Origin: Terribacillus aidingensis | GTDB taxonomy: Bacteria; Bacillota; Bacilli; Bacillales; Amphibacillaceae | Length of the DNA: 64,000 nt | Reading direction: 5' to 3' | Assembly: GCF_900215625.1 (NCBI RefSeq) | Contig: NZ_OBEK01000001.1 | Coordinates: forward strand, 310,001-374,000 | Shown: piece by piece, positions 53,814-63,287 of the stretch | Layout of the letters: each line of letters opens with the position of its first letter | How positions within the stretch are numbered: the stretch's first letter is position 1 | The notes under the pieces: generated by a model | What the model saw: the letters and a program-made list of their open reading frames with translations, nothing else | Told to the model about the DNA's origin: nothing | Database searches by the model: none | Program-made: the position numbers and the translations under genes

Positions 53814-53831
53814 GAAAGCAGACAATAGAAC

Positions 53832-53848
53832 AGGTCATCTGATGACCT
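53832..53848 (+). promoter_or_regulatory. LutR operator copy 2 (lutABC)
   Basis: AGGTCATCTGATGACCT, identical over all 17 bp to the copy at 52926. It lies about 18 bp after the -10 box and 18 bp before the lutA start. Confidence 0.8.
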
Positions 53849-53866
53849 TATCTGTGGGGTGAGAGC

Positions 53867-54583
53867 ATGAAGGTTACTTTATTTGCGACGTGTATTGTTG
53901 ATATGTTTCAATCCGACGTTGGGATAGCAACCGTTGAGGTACTGGAAAGACTGGGCTGTGAGATTGCGTTTCCGACTGGACAGGTCTGCTGCGGGCAGCC
54001 TGCCTTCAATTCTGGGTATGTAGAAGATGCGAAAAAAGCAATGAAGAAAATGATTGCCACGTTTGAGGATGCGGAGGTAATTGTGACACCGTCCGGGTCT
54101 TGTGCCACGATGTTTAAAGAATACCAGCAAGTATTCAAAGATGATCCGGTTTGGCGTCCGCGGGCAGAGCGCTTGGCAGAAAAAACGTATGAACTGACGC
54201 AGTTTATTGTAGATGTATTAAAAGTGGAGGATGTTGGTGCCAAGTTAGATGGCATTGCCACCTATCATCCTTCTTGCCATATGACACGGCTGCTCGGTGT
54301 GAAAGACGCACCAATGAAGCTGTTGTCTCATGTAGAGGGCTTAGAAATGCAACCGCTTCCGAATGCGCAGAACTGCTGTGGTTTCGGCGGAACATTTGCT
54401 GTAAAGATGGGAAATATCTCTGAACAAATGGTTGATGAGAAAGTGAATTCAGTATCCGAAACAAAAGCGAGCTATCTGATTGGGGCAGATGGCGGCTGTT
54501 TGATGAATATCGGGGGAAGAATGCAGCGGCGCGGCAAACCAGTGAAAGTGATGCACATTGCCGAAGTATTAAACAGCAGATAA
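53867..54583 (+). CDS. lutA: L-lactate utilisation protein LutA
   Basis: Subunit of the iron-sulfur L-lactate oxidising complex LutABC. The 238-residue protein has two cysteine-rich CCG modules: [11 protein letters not shown] with [13 protein letters not shown], and [11 protein letters not shown] with [14 protein letters not shown]. These hold iron-sulfur clusters and resemble heterodisulfide reductase subunit B. GGGGTGAG precedes the ATG. It is the first gene of the operon. Confidence 0.95.
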   Translation: MKVTLFATCIVDMFQSDVGIATVEVLERLGCEIAFPTGQVCCGQPAFNSGYVEDAKKAMKKMIATFEDAEVIVTPSGSCATMFKEYQQVFKDDPVWRPRAERLAEKTYELTQFIVDVLKVEDVGAKLDGIATYHPSCHMTRLLGVKDAPMKLLSHVEGLEMQPLPNAQNCCGFGGTFAVKMGNISEQMVDEKVNSVSETKASYLIGADGGCLMNIGGRMQRRGKPVKVMHIAEVLNSR

Positions 54584-54599
54584 AGGGGGCGGAACAGAC

Positions 54600-56030
54600 A
54601 TGGCGATGAAAATTGGGAATGAGAAGTTTAAGGATAACGTTAATAAGCAGATGGAAGACACGTTCATGCGCGGAGCTGTTGCTGGAGCGCAAGAGCGGCT
54701 TCGCACGAGAAGGCTGGATGCAGCCGAGGAGCTCGGCAACTGGGAAGAATGGCGATCTCATGGGGAAGAGATACGTCAGCATACGTTAGACAATCTTGAC
54801 TATTATTTACAAGAGCTTTCAGAGAACCTGCAAAAGCGCGGGGGGCATGTATGCTTTGCAGCTACAGCTGAAGAAGCCAATGATTATGTAAGAGGCATCG
54901 TAAAAGAGAAGCGTGCGAAGAAAATCTTGAAGGCTAAATCGATGGTTACCGAAGAAATCGGTTTAAACGATGTTCTGCAGCAAGAAGGCTGTGAAGTGAT
55001 TGAAACAGACCTTGGCGAATATATTCTGCAGCTGGATGATCACGATCCGCCATCTCATATCGTTACACCTGCACTTCATAAAAATAAAGAGCAGATCAAG
55101 GACGTTTTTACCGAGAAGCTGGAATACAAATTGACGTCCAAACCAGAAGAGCTTGCGCTGCATGCTAGGGAAAAGCTTCGCCAAGAATTTCTGCAAGCGG
55201 ATATTGGTATCACAGGCTGCAACTTTGCGATTGCAGAGTCCGGTTCTGTGGGCTTAGTAACGAATGAAGGAAATGCCGGTATGGTATCTGATTTACCAGA
55301 TACGCAAGTTTGTGTGATGGGGATGGAGCGGATTGTTCCCACTTTTGAGGAATTTGAGGTGCTTGTAGGGCTGTTAACGCGGAGTGCTGTCGGCCAGAAG
55401 CTAACGAGCTACATTACTGCTTTAACAGGCCCCCGGACAGCGGAAGAAGTTGATGGTCCATCTGAATTCCATCTTGTTATCGTGGACAATGGCCGCTCCG
55501 GTATCTTAGGCACTGAGTTCCAATCGGTGTTGCAATGTATCCGGTGCGCAGCATGTATTAATGTTTGCCCGGTCTACCGGCATATTGGCGGACATTCGTA
55601 TAACTCTATTTATCCAGGGCCGATTGGTGCTGTGCTTACGCCGCTGTTAGGCGGCTACGATGATTTCAAAGAATTACCGTACGCGTCAACACTTTGTGGA
55701 GCTTGCACCGATGCCTGCCCGGTTAAGATTCCGCTGCATACGCTGCTGCACCGCCATCGCCAAGTAATTGTCGAGCGGGAAGGACGTGCCCCTATATCAG
55801 AAAAGCTGGCGATGAAAGCATTCGGACTTGGAGCGTCCTCAAATCCGCTTTACGCAGCAGGGTCGAAAATGGCCAATACTGTGATGAAACCTTTTACAAA
55901 GGATGAAACAATATCAAAAGGACCTGGTCCGTTGAAAGCATGGACAGAGATTCGTGACTTCCCTGCACCAAATAAAGAACGTTTCCGCGATTGGTTCAAG
56001 CAGCATGACAAGGAGCGTGATAATGCATGA
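54600..56030 (+). CDS. lutB: L-lactate utilisation iron-sulfur protein LutB
   Basis: Central subunit of LutABC, 476 residues. An N-terminal LUD domain ([31 protein letters not shown]) is followed by two 4Fe-4S motifs, [15 protein letters not shown] and [14 protein letters not shown]. Length and layout are canonical. GGGGGCGG precedes the ATG, 17 bp after lutA, and the end overlaps lutC by 4 bp. Confidence 0.96.
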   Translation: MAMKIGNEKFKDNVNKQMEDTFMRGAVAGAQERLRTRRLDAAEELGNWEEWRSHGEEIRQHTLDNLDYYLQELSENLQKRGGHVCFAATAEEANDYVRGIVKEKRAKKILKAKSMVTEEIGLNDVLQQEGCEVIETDLGEYILQLDDHDPPSHIVTPALHKNKEQIKDVFTEKLEYKLTSKPEELALHAREKLRQEFLQADIGITGCNFAIAESGSVGLVTNEGNAGMVSDLPDTQVCVMGMERIVPTFEEFEVLVGLLTRSAVGQKLTSYITALTGPRTAEEVDGPSEFHLVIVDNGRSGILGTEFQSVLQCIRCAACINVCPVYRHIGGHSYNSIYPGPIGAVLTPLLGGYDDFKELPYASTLCGACTDACPVKIPLHTLLHRHRQVIVEREGRAPISEKLAMKAFGLGASSNPLYAAGSKMANTVMKPFTKDETISKGPGPLKAWTEIRDFPAPNKERFRDWFKQHDKERDNA

Positions 56031-56734
56031 TACAAAATCGGGAGAGGTTTCTAGCGAACGTCGCCAGCCGTCTTAGCCGGACAGCAGTACAAACAGAAAG
56101 ACCAGTTCGTAATTGGAAGTTCCGGCCGCAAGATAAAACACTGACAAATAAAACGCCGGATGAACTGGTCAGCATTCTCCGAGATCAATGCCGTCTCATC
56201 CATACTGATCTGATAGAAACCAATGCACAGGATTTGCCAAGCGTGCTGGAGGAGACAGTCGCAGCTTATGATGGCGGTCCGCTAGTAATATGGCAGGATC
56301 CTCGTTACGAAGAATTTGGGCTGCAAAAACAGCTGGAGAAGTGGCCGGCGCAAGGGATTGCTGTGCACGAATGGGATGCAAGTCTTGGCTGCGATAATGT
56401 CGCCATTGCAGAAAAAGCCAATATTGGTATTACCTTCAGCGATATTACGCTCGCTGAGTCAGGTACGGTTGTGCTTTTTTCTGGGGAAGGAAAAGGCCGC
56501 TCCGTCAGCCTGCTTCCGCATAAATATATTGCACTCATACCAAAAAGCACTATCGTTCCGCGCATGACCCAGGCAGCACAGCAAATCTCAAAACAAGTGC
56601 AAGAAGGAAAAACGATTGCTTCTTGTATTAACTTTATTACGGGGCCAAGCAACTCTGCGGATATTGAAATGAACTTGGTTGTAGGCGTTCATGGGCCCGT
56701 GAAAGCGGCTTATATTGTTATTGAAGATAGATAA
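56027..56734 (+). CDS. lutC: L-lactate utilisation protein LutC
   Basis: Third LutABC subunit, 235 residues, made of a LUD domain: [47 protein letters not shown] and [22 protein letters not shown] are hallmarks. It overlaps lutB (ATGA). The operon then ends at a strong hairpin. Confidence 0.95.
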   Translation: MIQNRERFLANVASRLSRTAVQTERPVRNWKFRPQDKTLTNKTPDELVSILRDQCRLIHTDLIETNAQDLPSVLEETVAAYDGGPLVIWQDPRYEEFGLQKQLEKWPAQGIAVHEWDASLGCDNVAIAEKANIGITFSDITLAESGTVVLFSGEGKGRSVSLLPHKYIALIPKSTIVPRMTQAAQQISKQVQEGKTIASCINFITGPSNSADIEMNLVVGVHGPVKAAYIVIEDR

Positions 56735-56740
56735 GGGGGA

Positions 56741-56777
56741 AGAAGGCTATTCTTAGAATTGCCTTCTGCTTTTTTAT
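56741..56777 (+). terminator. Terminator of lutABC
   Basis: AGAAGGC and GCCTTCT pair, with an inner ATTC/GAAT extension, followed by a T-run. Confidence 0.85.
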
Positions 56778-56783
56778 CTTGAA

Positions 56784-56797
56784 TGATAGCGCTTTCT
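56784..56797 (+). promoter_or_regulatory. cre-like site upstream of the alpha-galactosidase gene
   Basis: TGATAGCGCTTTCT differs from the palindromic cre TGAAAGCGCTTTCA at two positions. It lies 104 bp before the start codon. Confidence 0.45.
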
Positions 56798-56900
56798 TTG
56801 CTAGGCTTAGCTTGTTAGAAAAGATACTTGGATGGTGAAACGAAAACAGCTATAAACGTCAGACTAATTTATTTATAAATCCTGAGGGGGTACTAATTTA

Positions 56901-59087
56901 ATGGGGATTCAATTCGATGAGAAACACCGTATGTTTCACCTGCAGGGTAAGGCGACTAGTTATGTCATACAGCTGGAGCGGGATGGTTATGTCACGCACC
57001 AGTATTGGGGGAGAAAAATACGGCAGTTTCGAAATAGCAATCGGCAGCAGTACATAGATCGTTCCTTTTCCCCGAACCCTTATTATCGTGATCGAACGTT
57101 TTCTTTAGATAACCTGCCTCAGGAATATCCGCAGTATGGTAATTCTGATTTTCGGAAGCCGGCTTATCATATTCAACTGGAAAATGGATCAACTGTAACT
57201 GATTTACGTTATAAGTCACATCGTATGTATAGCGGCAAACCAAAGCTTACAGGACTGCCAGCGACCTATGCGGGCCAAGCAGATGCTGAAACGCTGGAGC
57301 TTGTGATGCAGGATGAATATTTAGACTTGGAAGTGCAGTTATTGTATACCGTCTTCAGCAACTATGATGTGGTAACAAGGTCAGTTCAGTTCCGCAACAA
57401 AGGCAAACAAAAGCTGAAACTGCTGCAGGCCTCCAGTGTGAGTGTTGATTTTCGGCGATCTGACTTTGATATGCTGACGTTTCCTGGTGCGTGGGGGAAA
57501 GAGCGTCATATGGAAAAACGTCCCTTGCAGTCAGGTATACAATCTGCCGAAAGTACGCGTGGAGCAAGCAGCCACCAGCAGCATCCATTCATCGGTTTAA
57601 TGGAAAAGCACACAACAGAAGATCACGGGGAAGTGTTCGGCTTTCACCTGGTTTACAGCGGCAACTTTCTTGCGCAGGCAGAGGTTGATCAATTTGCAGC
57701 AACGCGGGTAACATTAGGGATTAATCCATTTGATTTTTCATGGCTGCTGGAACCTGGAGAAATATTTCAAACACCTGAAGCTGTCCTTGTATATTCCTCA
57801 AATGGCCTTGGCGGTATGTCTGGCACACTGCACCGCTTTTATCAGCAGCATCTTGTAAGAGGGGAACACAAAGATAAGAAACGGCCAATTCTTATTAATA
57901 ACTGGGAAGCAACGTATTTTGATTTTGATGCCGGTAAAATTGAACAAATCGCGAGAGCGGGCAGCAAATTAGGAATTGAATTGTTCGTTCTGGATGACGG
58001 CTGGTTTCAGAACCGAAACTCTGATTCTACTTCTTTAGGAGACTGGTTTGTTGATAAAAAGAAGCTGCCGAATGGGCTGGAAGACGTGGCGAAGCGGATT
58101 AACGAGTTCGGAATGCAGTTTGGTCTTTGGCTAGAACCAGAGATGGTATCAGTAGATAGTGAGCTGTACCGGGAGTATCCGGATTGGTGTTTGCATGTTC
58201 CGGACCGCTACCGAACAGAAAGCCGTGATCAGCTAGTCCTTGATTTTTCCCGGGAGGATGTTCGCAAGGAAATCATCAAGCGTATATCCGCTATCCTTGG
58301 CAGCGCACCAATTGCTTACGTGAAGTGGGATATGAACCGTCATTTATCAGAAGTAGGATCAGCTTCTCTTCCTGCCGAACGGCAGCGTGAGACAGCACAT
58401 CGACACATGCTTGGTGTTTATGAGGTGATGGAGACGCTCACTTCTCGTTTTCCGCATATTTTGTTTGAAAGCTGTTCCGGTGGCGGCGGGCGTTATGATC
58501 CGGGGGTCCTGTATTACATGCCGCAAACGTGGACGAGTGATAATACCGATGCGGTATCCCGGCTTAAAATCCAATATGCTACCAGTCTGCTGTATCCAGT
58601 TGCATCGATGGCAGCCCACGTATCCGATGTACCAAATCACCAGGTACACCGCTTTACTTCTTTGGCGATGCGCGGCGATGTTGCGATGGCTGGCAATCTC
58701 GGCTACGAATTGGATCTCACCAAACTTAGTGAAGAGGAGAAGCAAGTCGTCAGCCAGCAAATAGAATTTTATAAGGAAATTCGGAGTCTTGTACAATTTG
58801 GAAACTTTTATCGCTTGAAAAGTCCTTTTGAGGGAAATGAGACAGCTTGGATGTTTGTGACTGAAGATAAAACGGAGGCTTATGTTTGTTATTACCGTGT
58901 GCTGGCAGAGCCAGCCGCCCCGCTTGCTGCGCTGCGAATGAAAGGACTGGATTTAGCAAAGGATTATTATGTGCAGGGAACAGACGAAGTGTATAGCGGC
59001 GAAGAGCTGGAGTATAGCGGAATCAGAATACCAACAGCACTGCAAGGGGACTTTGTAAGTCATACATGGCATTTAAAATCAGAATAA
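56901..59087 (+). CDS. Alpha-galactosidase (GH36)
   Basis: Cleaves alpha-1,6-galactose from melibiose, raffinose and stachyose. The 728-residue protein has no signal peptide and is probably cytoplasmic. It consists of an N-terminal beta-sandwich, a central barrel and a C-terminal beta domain. Active-site motifs are FVLDDGWFQNRN, LWLEPEMVS, YVKWDMNRHL (nucleophile Asp477), ESCSGGGGRYDPGVLYY and WTSDNTDA (acid/base Asp547). GGGGG precedes the ATG. No transporter is adjacent. Confidence 0.94.
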   Translation: MGIQFDEKHRMFHLQGKATSYVIQLERDGYVTHQYWGRKIRQFRNSNRQQYIDRSFSPNPYYRDRTFSLDNLPQEYPQYGNSDFRKPAYHIQLENGSTVTDLRYKSHRMYSGKPKLTGLPATYAGQADAETLELVMQDEYLDLEVQLLYTVFSNYDVVTRSVQFRNKGKQKLKLLQASSVSVDFRRSDFDMLTFPGAWGKERHMEKRPLQSGIQSAESTRGASSHQQHPFIGLMEKHTTEDHGEVFGFHLVYSGNFLAQAEVDQFAATRVTLGINPFDFSWLLEPGEIFQTPEAVLVYSSNGLGGMSGTLHRFYQQHLVRGEHKDKKRPILINNWEATYFDFDAGKIEQIARAGSKLGIELFVLDDGWFQNRNSDSTSLGDWFVDKKKLPNGLEDVAKRINEFGMQFGLWLEPEMVSVDSELYREYPDWCLHVPDRYRTESRDQLVLDFSREDVRKEIIKRISAILGSAPIAYVKWDMNRHLSEVGSASLPAERQRETAHRHMLGVYEVMETLTSRFPHILFESCSGGGGRYDPGVLYYMPQTWTSDNTDAVSRLKIQYATSLLYPVASMAAHVSDVPNHQVHRFTSLAMRGDVAMAGNLGYELDLTKLSEEEKQVVSQQIEFYKEIRSLVQFGNFYRLKSPFEGNETAWMFVTEDKTEAYVCYYRVLAEPAAPLAALRMKGLDLAKDYYVQGTDEVYSGEELEYSGIRIPTALQGDFVSHTWHLKSE

Positions 59088-59090
59088 GAG

Positions 59091-59119
59091 AAAAGTCGCC
59101 TTGTGAAGGCGGCTTTTTT
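59091..59119 (+). terminator. Terminator of the alpha-galactosidase gene
   Basis: AAAGTCGCCTT and AAGGCGGCTTT pair with one G-T pair, followed by a T-run. Confidence 0.88.
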
Positions 59120-59193
59120 GCTGAAGTATATAAAATCTATGCAGGTTATCGTATACTTTAACTATTCTTTTTTATCAAGGAGAGAAGTTATAG

Positions 59194-61530
59194 TTGGCAA
59201 GAAAAAGAGATGGAAACTACTTTGTGTATGCAACTTTAATTGCTGTATTTTTAATAGCTTATGCTATTTTTTTGCTTCTTTTTGCGTCATCAAACGTGCT
59301 TGCAGCCGGATCAGCTATCTTCCAAGTGATTGGAACCGCCTTTCCTGCCTATTGGACTTTTCAGGCATATAAAACTTCTAACACGGCATTGAGATTATTT
59401 TGGTTTTACTTATCTATTGCAATAACAGGCTACTTAATCGCAACTATCCTTTGGAATAGCCACTATTTTTTTATGGAAGTGAGTTCCCTTCTCACTTTTA
59501 CAGCAGATATAGTTTGGAATCTTATGATGATTTTCTATTTGCTGGCTTTCTTACAATTAATTCGGAAGAGGTCAATAGAAGTTACCTTTTATCAAATGGT
59601 ATATGACGCGGTTATTATCATTATTGCTGCAGCCAGCCTAAGCTGGGAGTTCTTGCTGCAGCCGCTATGGGACGGGGCAAATGAATTAGGATTGCTTTCG
59701 CAGATAATTGGATTGAGTTATCCAGTTGGAGATCTTATTATCTTATTTTTTGTGGTAAGCATGTTTAATGCGCTAAGCCTTCAATATTTCTCGAAAGCAT
59801 TGCTTCTCATATGCGCAGGTTTTATCATTTTTCTAATCGCTGATACAAGTTACTTGTACCTTCTTTCAAAGCAATCCTATTTTGAGGGACATCTGATAGA
59901 TTTGTTATGGATTGCCGGTTTGGTTTTAGTCGGAAGTGCAGCAATGTATACAAAGAAATTAGATGAAGATGTTTTCCATAAAGAACCGGCGGTTGCTGTT
60001 AGTAAATCATTATTTTCCTTTCGTTTGTGGTTCTCTACTATCAGCGTACTTCTTATGCTTGCAGTTATTGTAGTGAGAAAAGATGGCTTTGATTTAATCG
60101 TGCTTGGTTGTATAGCTTCTATCTTGCTGATTATGTTTCGTCAGATGTATACAATGTTTGAAAATCGAACGCTGGTGCTGGAGCTAGAAAAGAAGGTGTT
60201 ACACCGGACAGAAGAATTGCTGCAAAAGAACAAAGAACTCGAAAGCTCCACGGAAAAAGCAAAGTTCTTGGCAGGACATGACCCTTTAACAGGACTGCCT
60301 AACCGTCGTGAGTTTGACAGAGTGGCCGCCGAATGGGCCGCAAAAAGCAAAAGATTTGCTTTGCTGTTTATAGATATGGACCGATTCAAGTGGGTAAATG
60401 ACACAATGAATCACGGAGTCGGGGATTTGCTGCTCAGGCAGGTGGCAGAACGTTTACAAACGAGTATCAAGTTAGAAGGGGAAGTTTTTCGCCAGGGTGG
60501 AGATGAGTTTCTGATTTTGCTGCCATCTACGGATGTACGTAAGATTGAAACAGCTGTAGATGAGCTAGTACAAGCGCTTGAACAAGTGTTTCATTTGCAT
60601 GGAAAAGAAGTATTTGTGTCAGCGAGTATCGGAATTAGTTCATACCCAAAGGACGCCAAAGACGTAGAGCTGCTGAAAATAAAAGCAGACATTGCGATGT
60701 ACGCAGCAAAAAAGAGTCCTGGAAAGCGCTGGCTATTTTATGATGAATCGCTTCATCCTGTAGAACAATCCAAGCTTGAGATGGAGAAAGAAATGCGCTA
60801 CGGGCTGGAACGAGGGGAGTTCCTTCTTCACTTTCAGCCGTTGTATCGCTTGGAAACAGAAACAGTTGCAGGAGCGGAGGCGCTGATGCGCTGGAATCAC
60901 CCGAAGCAAGGTCTGCTGCCGCCGAATCAATTTATTCCGTTAGCTGAAGAATCCCGGTTCATTATACCTCTAGGGAAATGGCTGATTCGCGAGGTATGCA
61001 GGCAGTGGCGTGACTGGAAAGAACAAGGATACGAGCCTATAAGTTTGGCTGTAAACATATCTGTTAATCAATTTATTCATCCTGAATTTGTGCGAGAGCT
61101 GGAGGGAGCTCTGCGTGAATTTGAGATGGATCCAGCTTATCTGGAGCTTGAGATTACAGAAAATATTCCGTTTAGTGACGCCCATGCTATTGCTGTACTC
61201 GCACATATTAATCAGCTTGGTGTACGAATGAGCATTGATGATTTTGGGACAGGGTACAGCTCCCTGCAGTATATTCAGCGCCTGCCTGTACATACGCTGA
61301 AAATTGATCGGGCATTTGTTTACGATATGATGCAGAATCGGAATAACAGAGTGCTCGTCGAAACGATTTTGGTTATGGCCAATCAGTTGGAGCTGGATGT
61401 TATTGCAGAGGGCGTAGAAGAACAGGATCAACTCGATTTTCTAAAAGAGAAGGGCTGTACGTTTGTGCAGGGCTACCTAATAGGAAAGCCAATTTCAGCA
61501 GAGGAATTTCAGTTGAAATGGTTAGGATAA
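59194..61530 (+). CDS. Membrane GGDEF-EAL protein
   Basis: c-di-GMP turnover enzyme of 778 residues. About eight membrane segments (1-310) and a short coiled coil (VLELEKKVLHRTEELLQK) precede GGDEF (about 350-510) and EAL (about 530-778). The QGGDEF motif is intact, but there is no RxxD five residues before it, so no I-site. The EAL domain keeps GAEALMRWNHP, LELEITENIPF, SIDDFGTGYSSL, LKIDRAFV, AEGVEEQDQ and VQGYLIGKP, the motifs of active phosphodiesterases. The start is TTG after AAGGAGAG. The membrane part shares SYPVGDLIILF and DTSYLYLLSKQSYFEGHLID with the cyclase at 32518. Confidence 0.9.
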   Translation: MARKRDGNYFVYATLIAVFLIAYAIFLLLFASSNVLAAGSAIFQVIGTAFPAYWTFQAYKTSNTALRLFWFYLSIAITGYLIATILWNSHYFFMEVSSLLTFTADIVWNLMMIFYLLAFLQLIRKRSIEVTFYQMVYDAVIIIIAAASLSWEFLLQPLWDGANELGLLSQIIGLSYPVGDLIILFFVVSMFNALSLQYFSKALLLICAGFIIFLIADTSYLYLLSKQSYFEGHLIDLLWIAGLVLVGSAAMYTKKLDEDVFHKEPAVAVSKSLFSFRLWFSTISVLLMLAVIVVRKDGFDLIVLGCIASILLIMFRQMYTMFENRTLVLELEKKVLHRTEELLQKNKELESSTEKAKFLAGHDPLTGLPNRREFDRVAAEWAAKSKRFALLFIDMDRFKWVNDTMNHGVGDLLLRQVAERLQTSIKLEGEVFRQGGDEFLILLPSTDVRKIETAVDELVQALEQVFHLHGKEVFVSASIGISSYPKDAKDVELLKIKADIAMYAAKKSPGKRWLFYDESLHPVEQSKLEMEKEMRYGLERGEFLLHFQPLYRLETETVAGAEALMRWNHPKQGLLPPNQFIPLAEESRFIIPLGKWLIREVCRQWRDWKEQGYEPISLAVNISVNQFIHPEFVRELEGALREFEMDPAYLELEITENIPFSDAHAIAVLAHINQLGVRMSIDDFGTGYSSLQYIQRLPVHTLKIDRAFVYDMMQNRNNRVLVETILVMANQLELDVIAEGVEEQDQLDFLKEKGCTFVQGYLIGKPISAEEFQLKWLG

Positions 61531-61634
61531 ATTGTATGGCGATATAAGGAAGTGTGATATCTAGGGAATCAGAAGGAAGCATATGAATAAAACAAACTTT
61601 ATTTGTATGGGAAAAAAGAAGAGGAGATGTCACA

Positions 61635-62203
61635 TTGATAGCTGCTGAAAAAGGTTTTGATGCTGCATCGGAATCAGAAAGATTGATAGTGAGACCACTG
61701 CAGCCAAATGACTATAAGAATTGGCTTGAGCAATTCAATGGCAGCATAAACACGATCCTGGAAGAATTGATATGAGTGAATGTACAGAAGGATGGTTCCT
61801 TGATCTAGTAGAACAGCACCAGAAGAAGGCAGTGAGTGATATTGCACATGTATTCGGTCTTTTTCATAAGTCAGAAGGAACACATCTGGGAATGGTGGAT
61901 TTCTCTACTTTAGCCAGAATGCATTTTCAATGGGCTAGAATAGGTTATACCATTCACAATCAGCATTGGGGAAACGGATATGGCAAGGAAGCAGTGAAGG
62001 AAGCACTTAAAATTGCCTTTAACGACTTAGGTTTCCATTGCATTGAAGCGCATATAGCTATTGATAATGACGTTTCATACAATTTAGCAAAGTGTGTCGG
62101 AATGACATATGAATGCACAAGAAAAGGATTTATTCTAGAAGAAGATCAGTGGGTTGACCATCTCGTGTATTATATAAATGCTGATTCTCGTTCAACTATA
62201 TGA
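61635..62203 (+). pseudogene. Frameshifted GNAT acetyltransferase (RimJ/RimL type)
   Basis: A TTG start after GAGGAG opens SESERLIVRPLQPNDYKNWLEQFNG. Near 61743 the frame breaks and continues as HKHDPGRIDMSECTEGWFLD in the frame that runs to 62203. The second part holds the acetyl-CoA region WARIGYTIHNQHWGNGYGKEAVKEALKIAF and HIAIDNDVSYNLAKCVGM. The break may include a small deletion, since relatives have a few more residues there. An ATG at 61772 could start a shorter protein, but it would lack the first strand and helix of the fold. Confidence 0.75.
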
Positions 62204-62208
62204 ATCGT

Positions 62209-62262
62209 GAAAAAAGCCTGTATCGATGATTACTTGCTCATCTAACATACAGGCTTTTTCTA
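62209..62262 (+). terminator. Terminator of the GNAT gene
   Basis: AAAAGCCTGTAT and ATACAGGCTTTT pair around a long loop, followed by a T-run. It abuts the truncated LysE gene. Confidence 0.8.
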
Positions 62263-62266
62263 TTAG

Positions 62267-62866
62267 CTACGTATTCTTCTGGCATTCGGTCTCATCTTGC
62301 CTCTAGGGGCTCAAAATGTATTTTTATTCAATCAAGGGATTATTCAAAAGCGTTCTATGTATACTTTACCGACTGTTATTACAGCAGGTATGGCAGATAC
62401 AATAATGATCTTCATAGCAGTCAGCGGAATTTCTGTACTCGTATGGGGTGTTCCGTGGATTCAAGTTGTACGATACGGAGCAGGAGCTTGTTTTCTTCTT
62501 TATATTGGATATAGCTTATGGAAGGCAGCTCCGAACAATACACAAGCGGGAGAAGAACGCTTTCCACCTCGTAAACAGATCGCTTTTGCCGCATCTGTCT
62601 CCTTATTAAATCCGCATGCTATTTTAGATATTGTTGGTGTTATTGGGACAAGCTCGTTGACATATACCGGGACGGAAAAATGGGCGTTCACCATTGCCTG
62701 TATCCTTGTTTCGTGGATCTGGTTCATCGGATTAGCAGCCGCGGGAAGGCTGGTAGGGAGATTAGATACACAAGGTAAGATAATAGTTGTACTCAATCGC
62801 GTATCAGCAGGACTTATATGGATAATGGCTATTCTGATGCTTGTGAGGTTTATAAATGCGTTATAA
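62267..62866 (+). pseudogene. LysE/ArgO-family amino acid exporter, 5' end missing
   Basis: The frame opens right after a TAG at 62264 and reads LRILLAFGLILPLGAQNVFLFNQG, the usual beginning of LysE exporters minus start codon and first few residues. The remaining five helices (GMADTIMIFIAVSGISVLV, AASVSLLNPHAILD, IACILVSWIWFIGLAAAGRLVGR and others) are open to the normal end. The upstream terminator of the GNAT gene ends five bases before, with no room for promoter or ribosome site. A TTG at 62297 could start translation but would lose half of helix 1 and has no ribosome site. It is probably silent. Confidence 0.7.
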
Positions 62867-62898
62867 AAGAAAGTGAAACAATGACGATTTATTCACGA

Positions 62899-62946
62899 AA
62901 ATCCGAGTGATTCTGAGGTAAATTCCAGAATCGTTCGGCTTTTCAT
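62899..62946 (+). terminator. Terminator after the LysE remnant
   Basis: CCGAGTGATTCTG and CAGAATCGTTCGG pair with two mismatches, followed by a T-rich tail. Confidence 0.75.
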
Positions 62947-63168
62947 TCGACTTTAGATTTCAGTAATTTGGTTTATAATTCATTCCATGTCTTCGGCTTA
63001 TGGGAGAAGACACAGCGTACTATAGGTTAGAAGAACAGGAAATTGACCATACTGTTTTTATAAAAAACTAGTTAGACTGGCAAAGAATTGTTTAGCAGAC
63101 AGCTTATCCTTGTTATGCATAAATATAATAGGGTGAATGTTTTGCAGAAAATTCCTTAAAAAAACTCC

Positions 63169-63197
63169 TTGAATGTTGCCTAATTCAGTATTATACT
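63169..63197 (+). promoter_or_regulatory. Sigma-A promoter of the BrnQ gene
   Basis: TTGAAT, a 17-bp spacer, TATACT. It is the best promoter match in the 420-bp gap upstream of the carrier gene and leaves a leader of about 85 nt. Confidence 0.7.
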
Positions 63198-63205
63198 AAC
63201 TTCTA

Positions 63206-63270
63206 TTGTGTCAGAAAATATGACAAAAGTCAGTCTTTTACTGCGTTATTTATCAGACTTTTCGAAAAGT
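63206..63270 (+). promoter_or_regulatory. BrnQ leader: half CodY-like box and a 14-bp palindrome
   Basis: TTGTGTCAGAAAATA (63206-63220) keeps the right half of the CodY consensus AATTTTCNGAAAATT but has a poor left half. ACTTTTCGAAAAGT (63257-63270) is a perfect palindrome close to the ribosome site; it resembles a CodY box without the central base. CodY control of branched-chain amino acid uptake is known in Bacillus and is only suggested here. Confidence 0.4.
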
Positions 63271-63287
63271 TAGTTGGAGGTTTTGGT

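Noticed and set aside
54204-54782. Long minus-strand frame of 192 codons opposite lutA and lutB
   Set aside because: It lies opposite two genes with clear catalytic Cys motifs; codon pattern and ribosome sites support only the plus strand.
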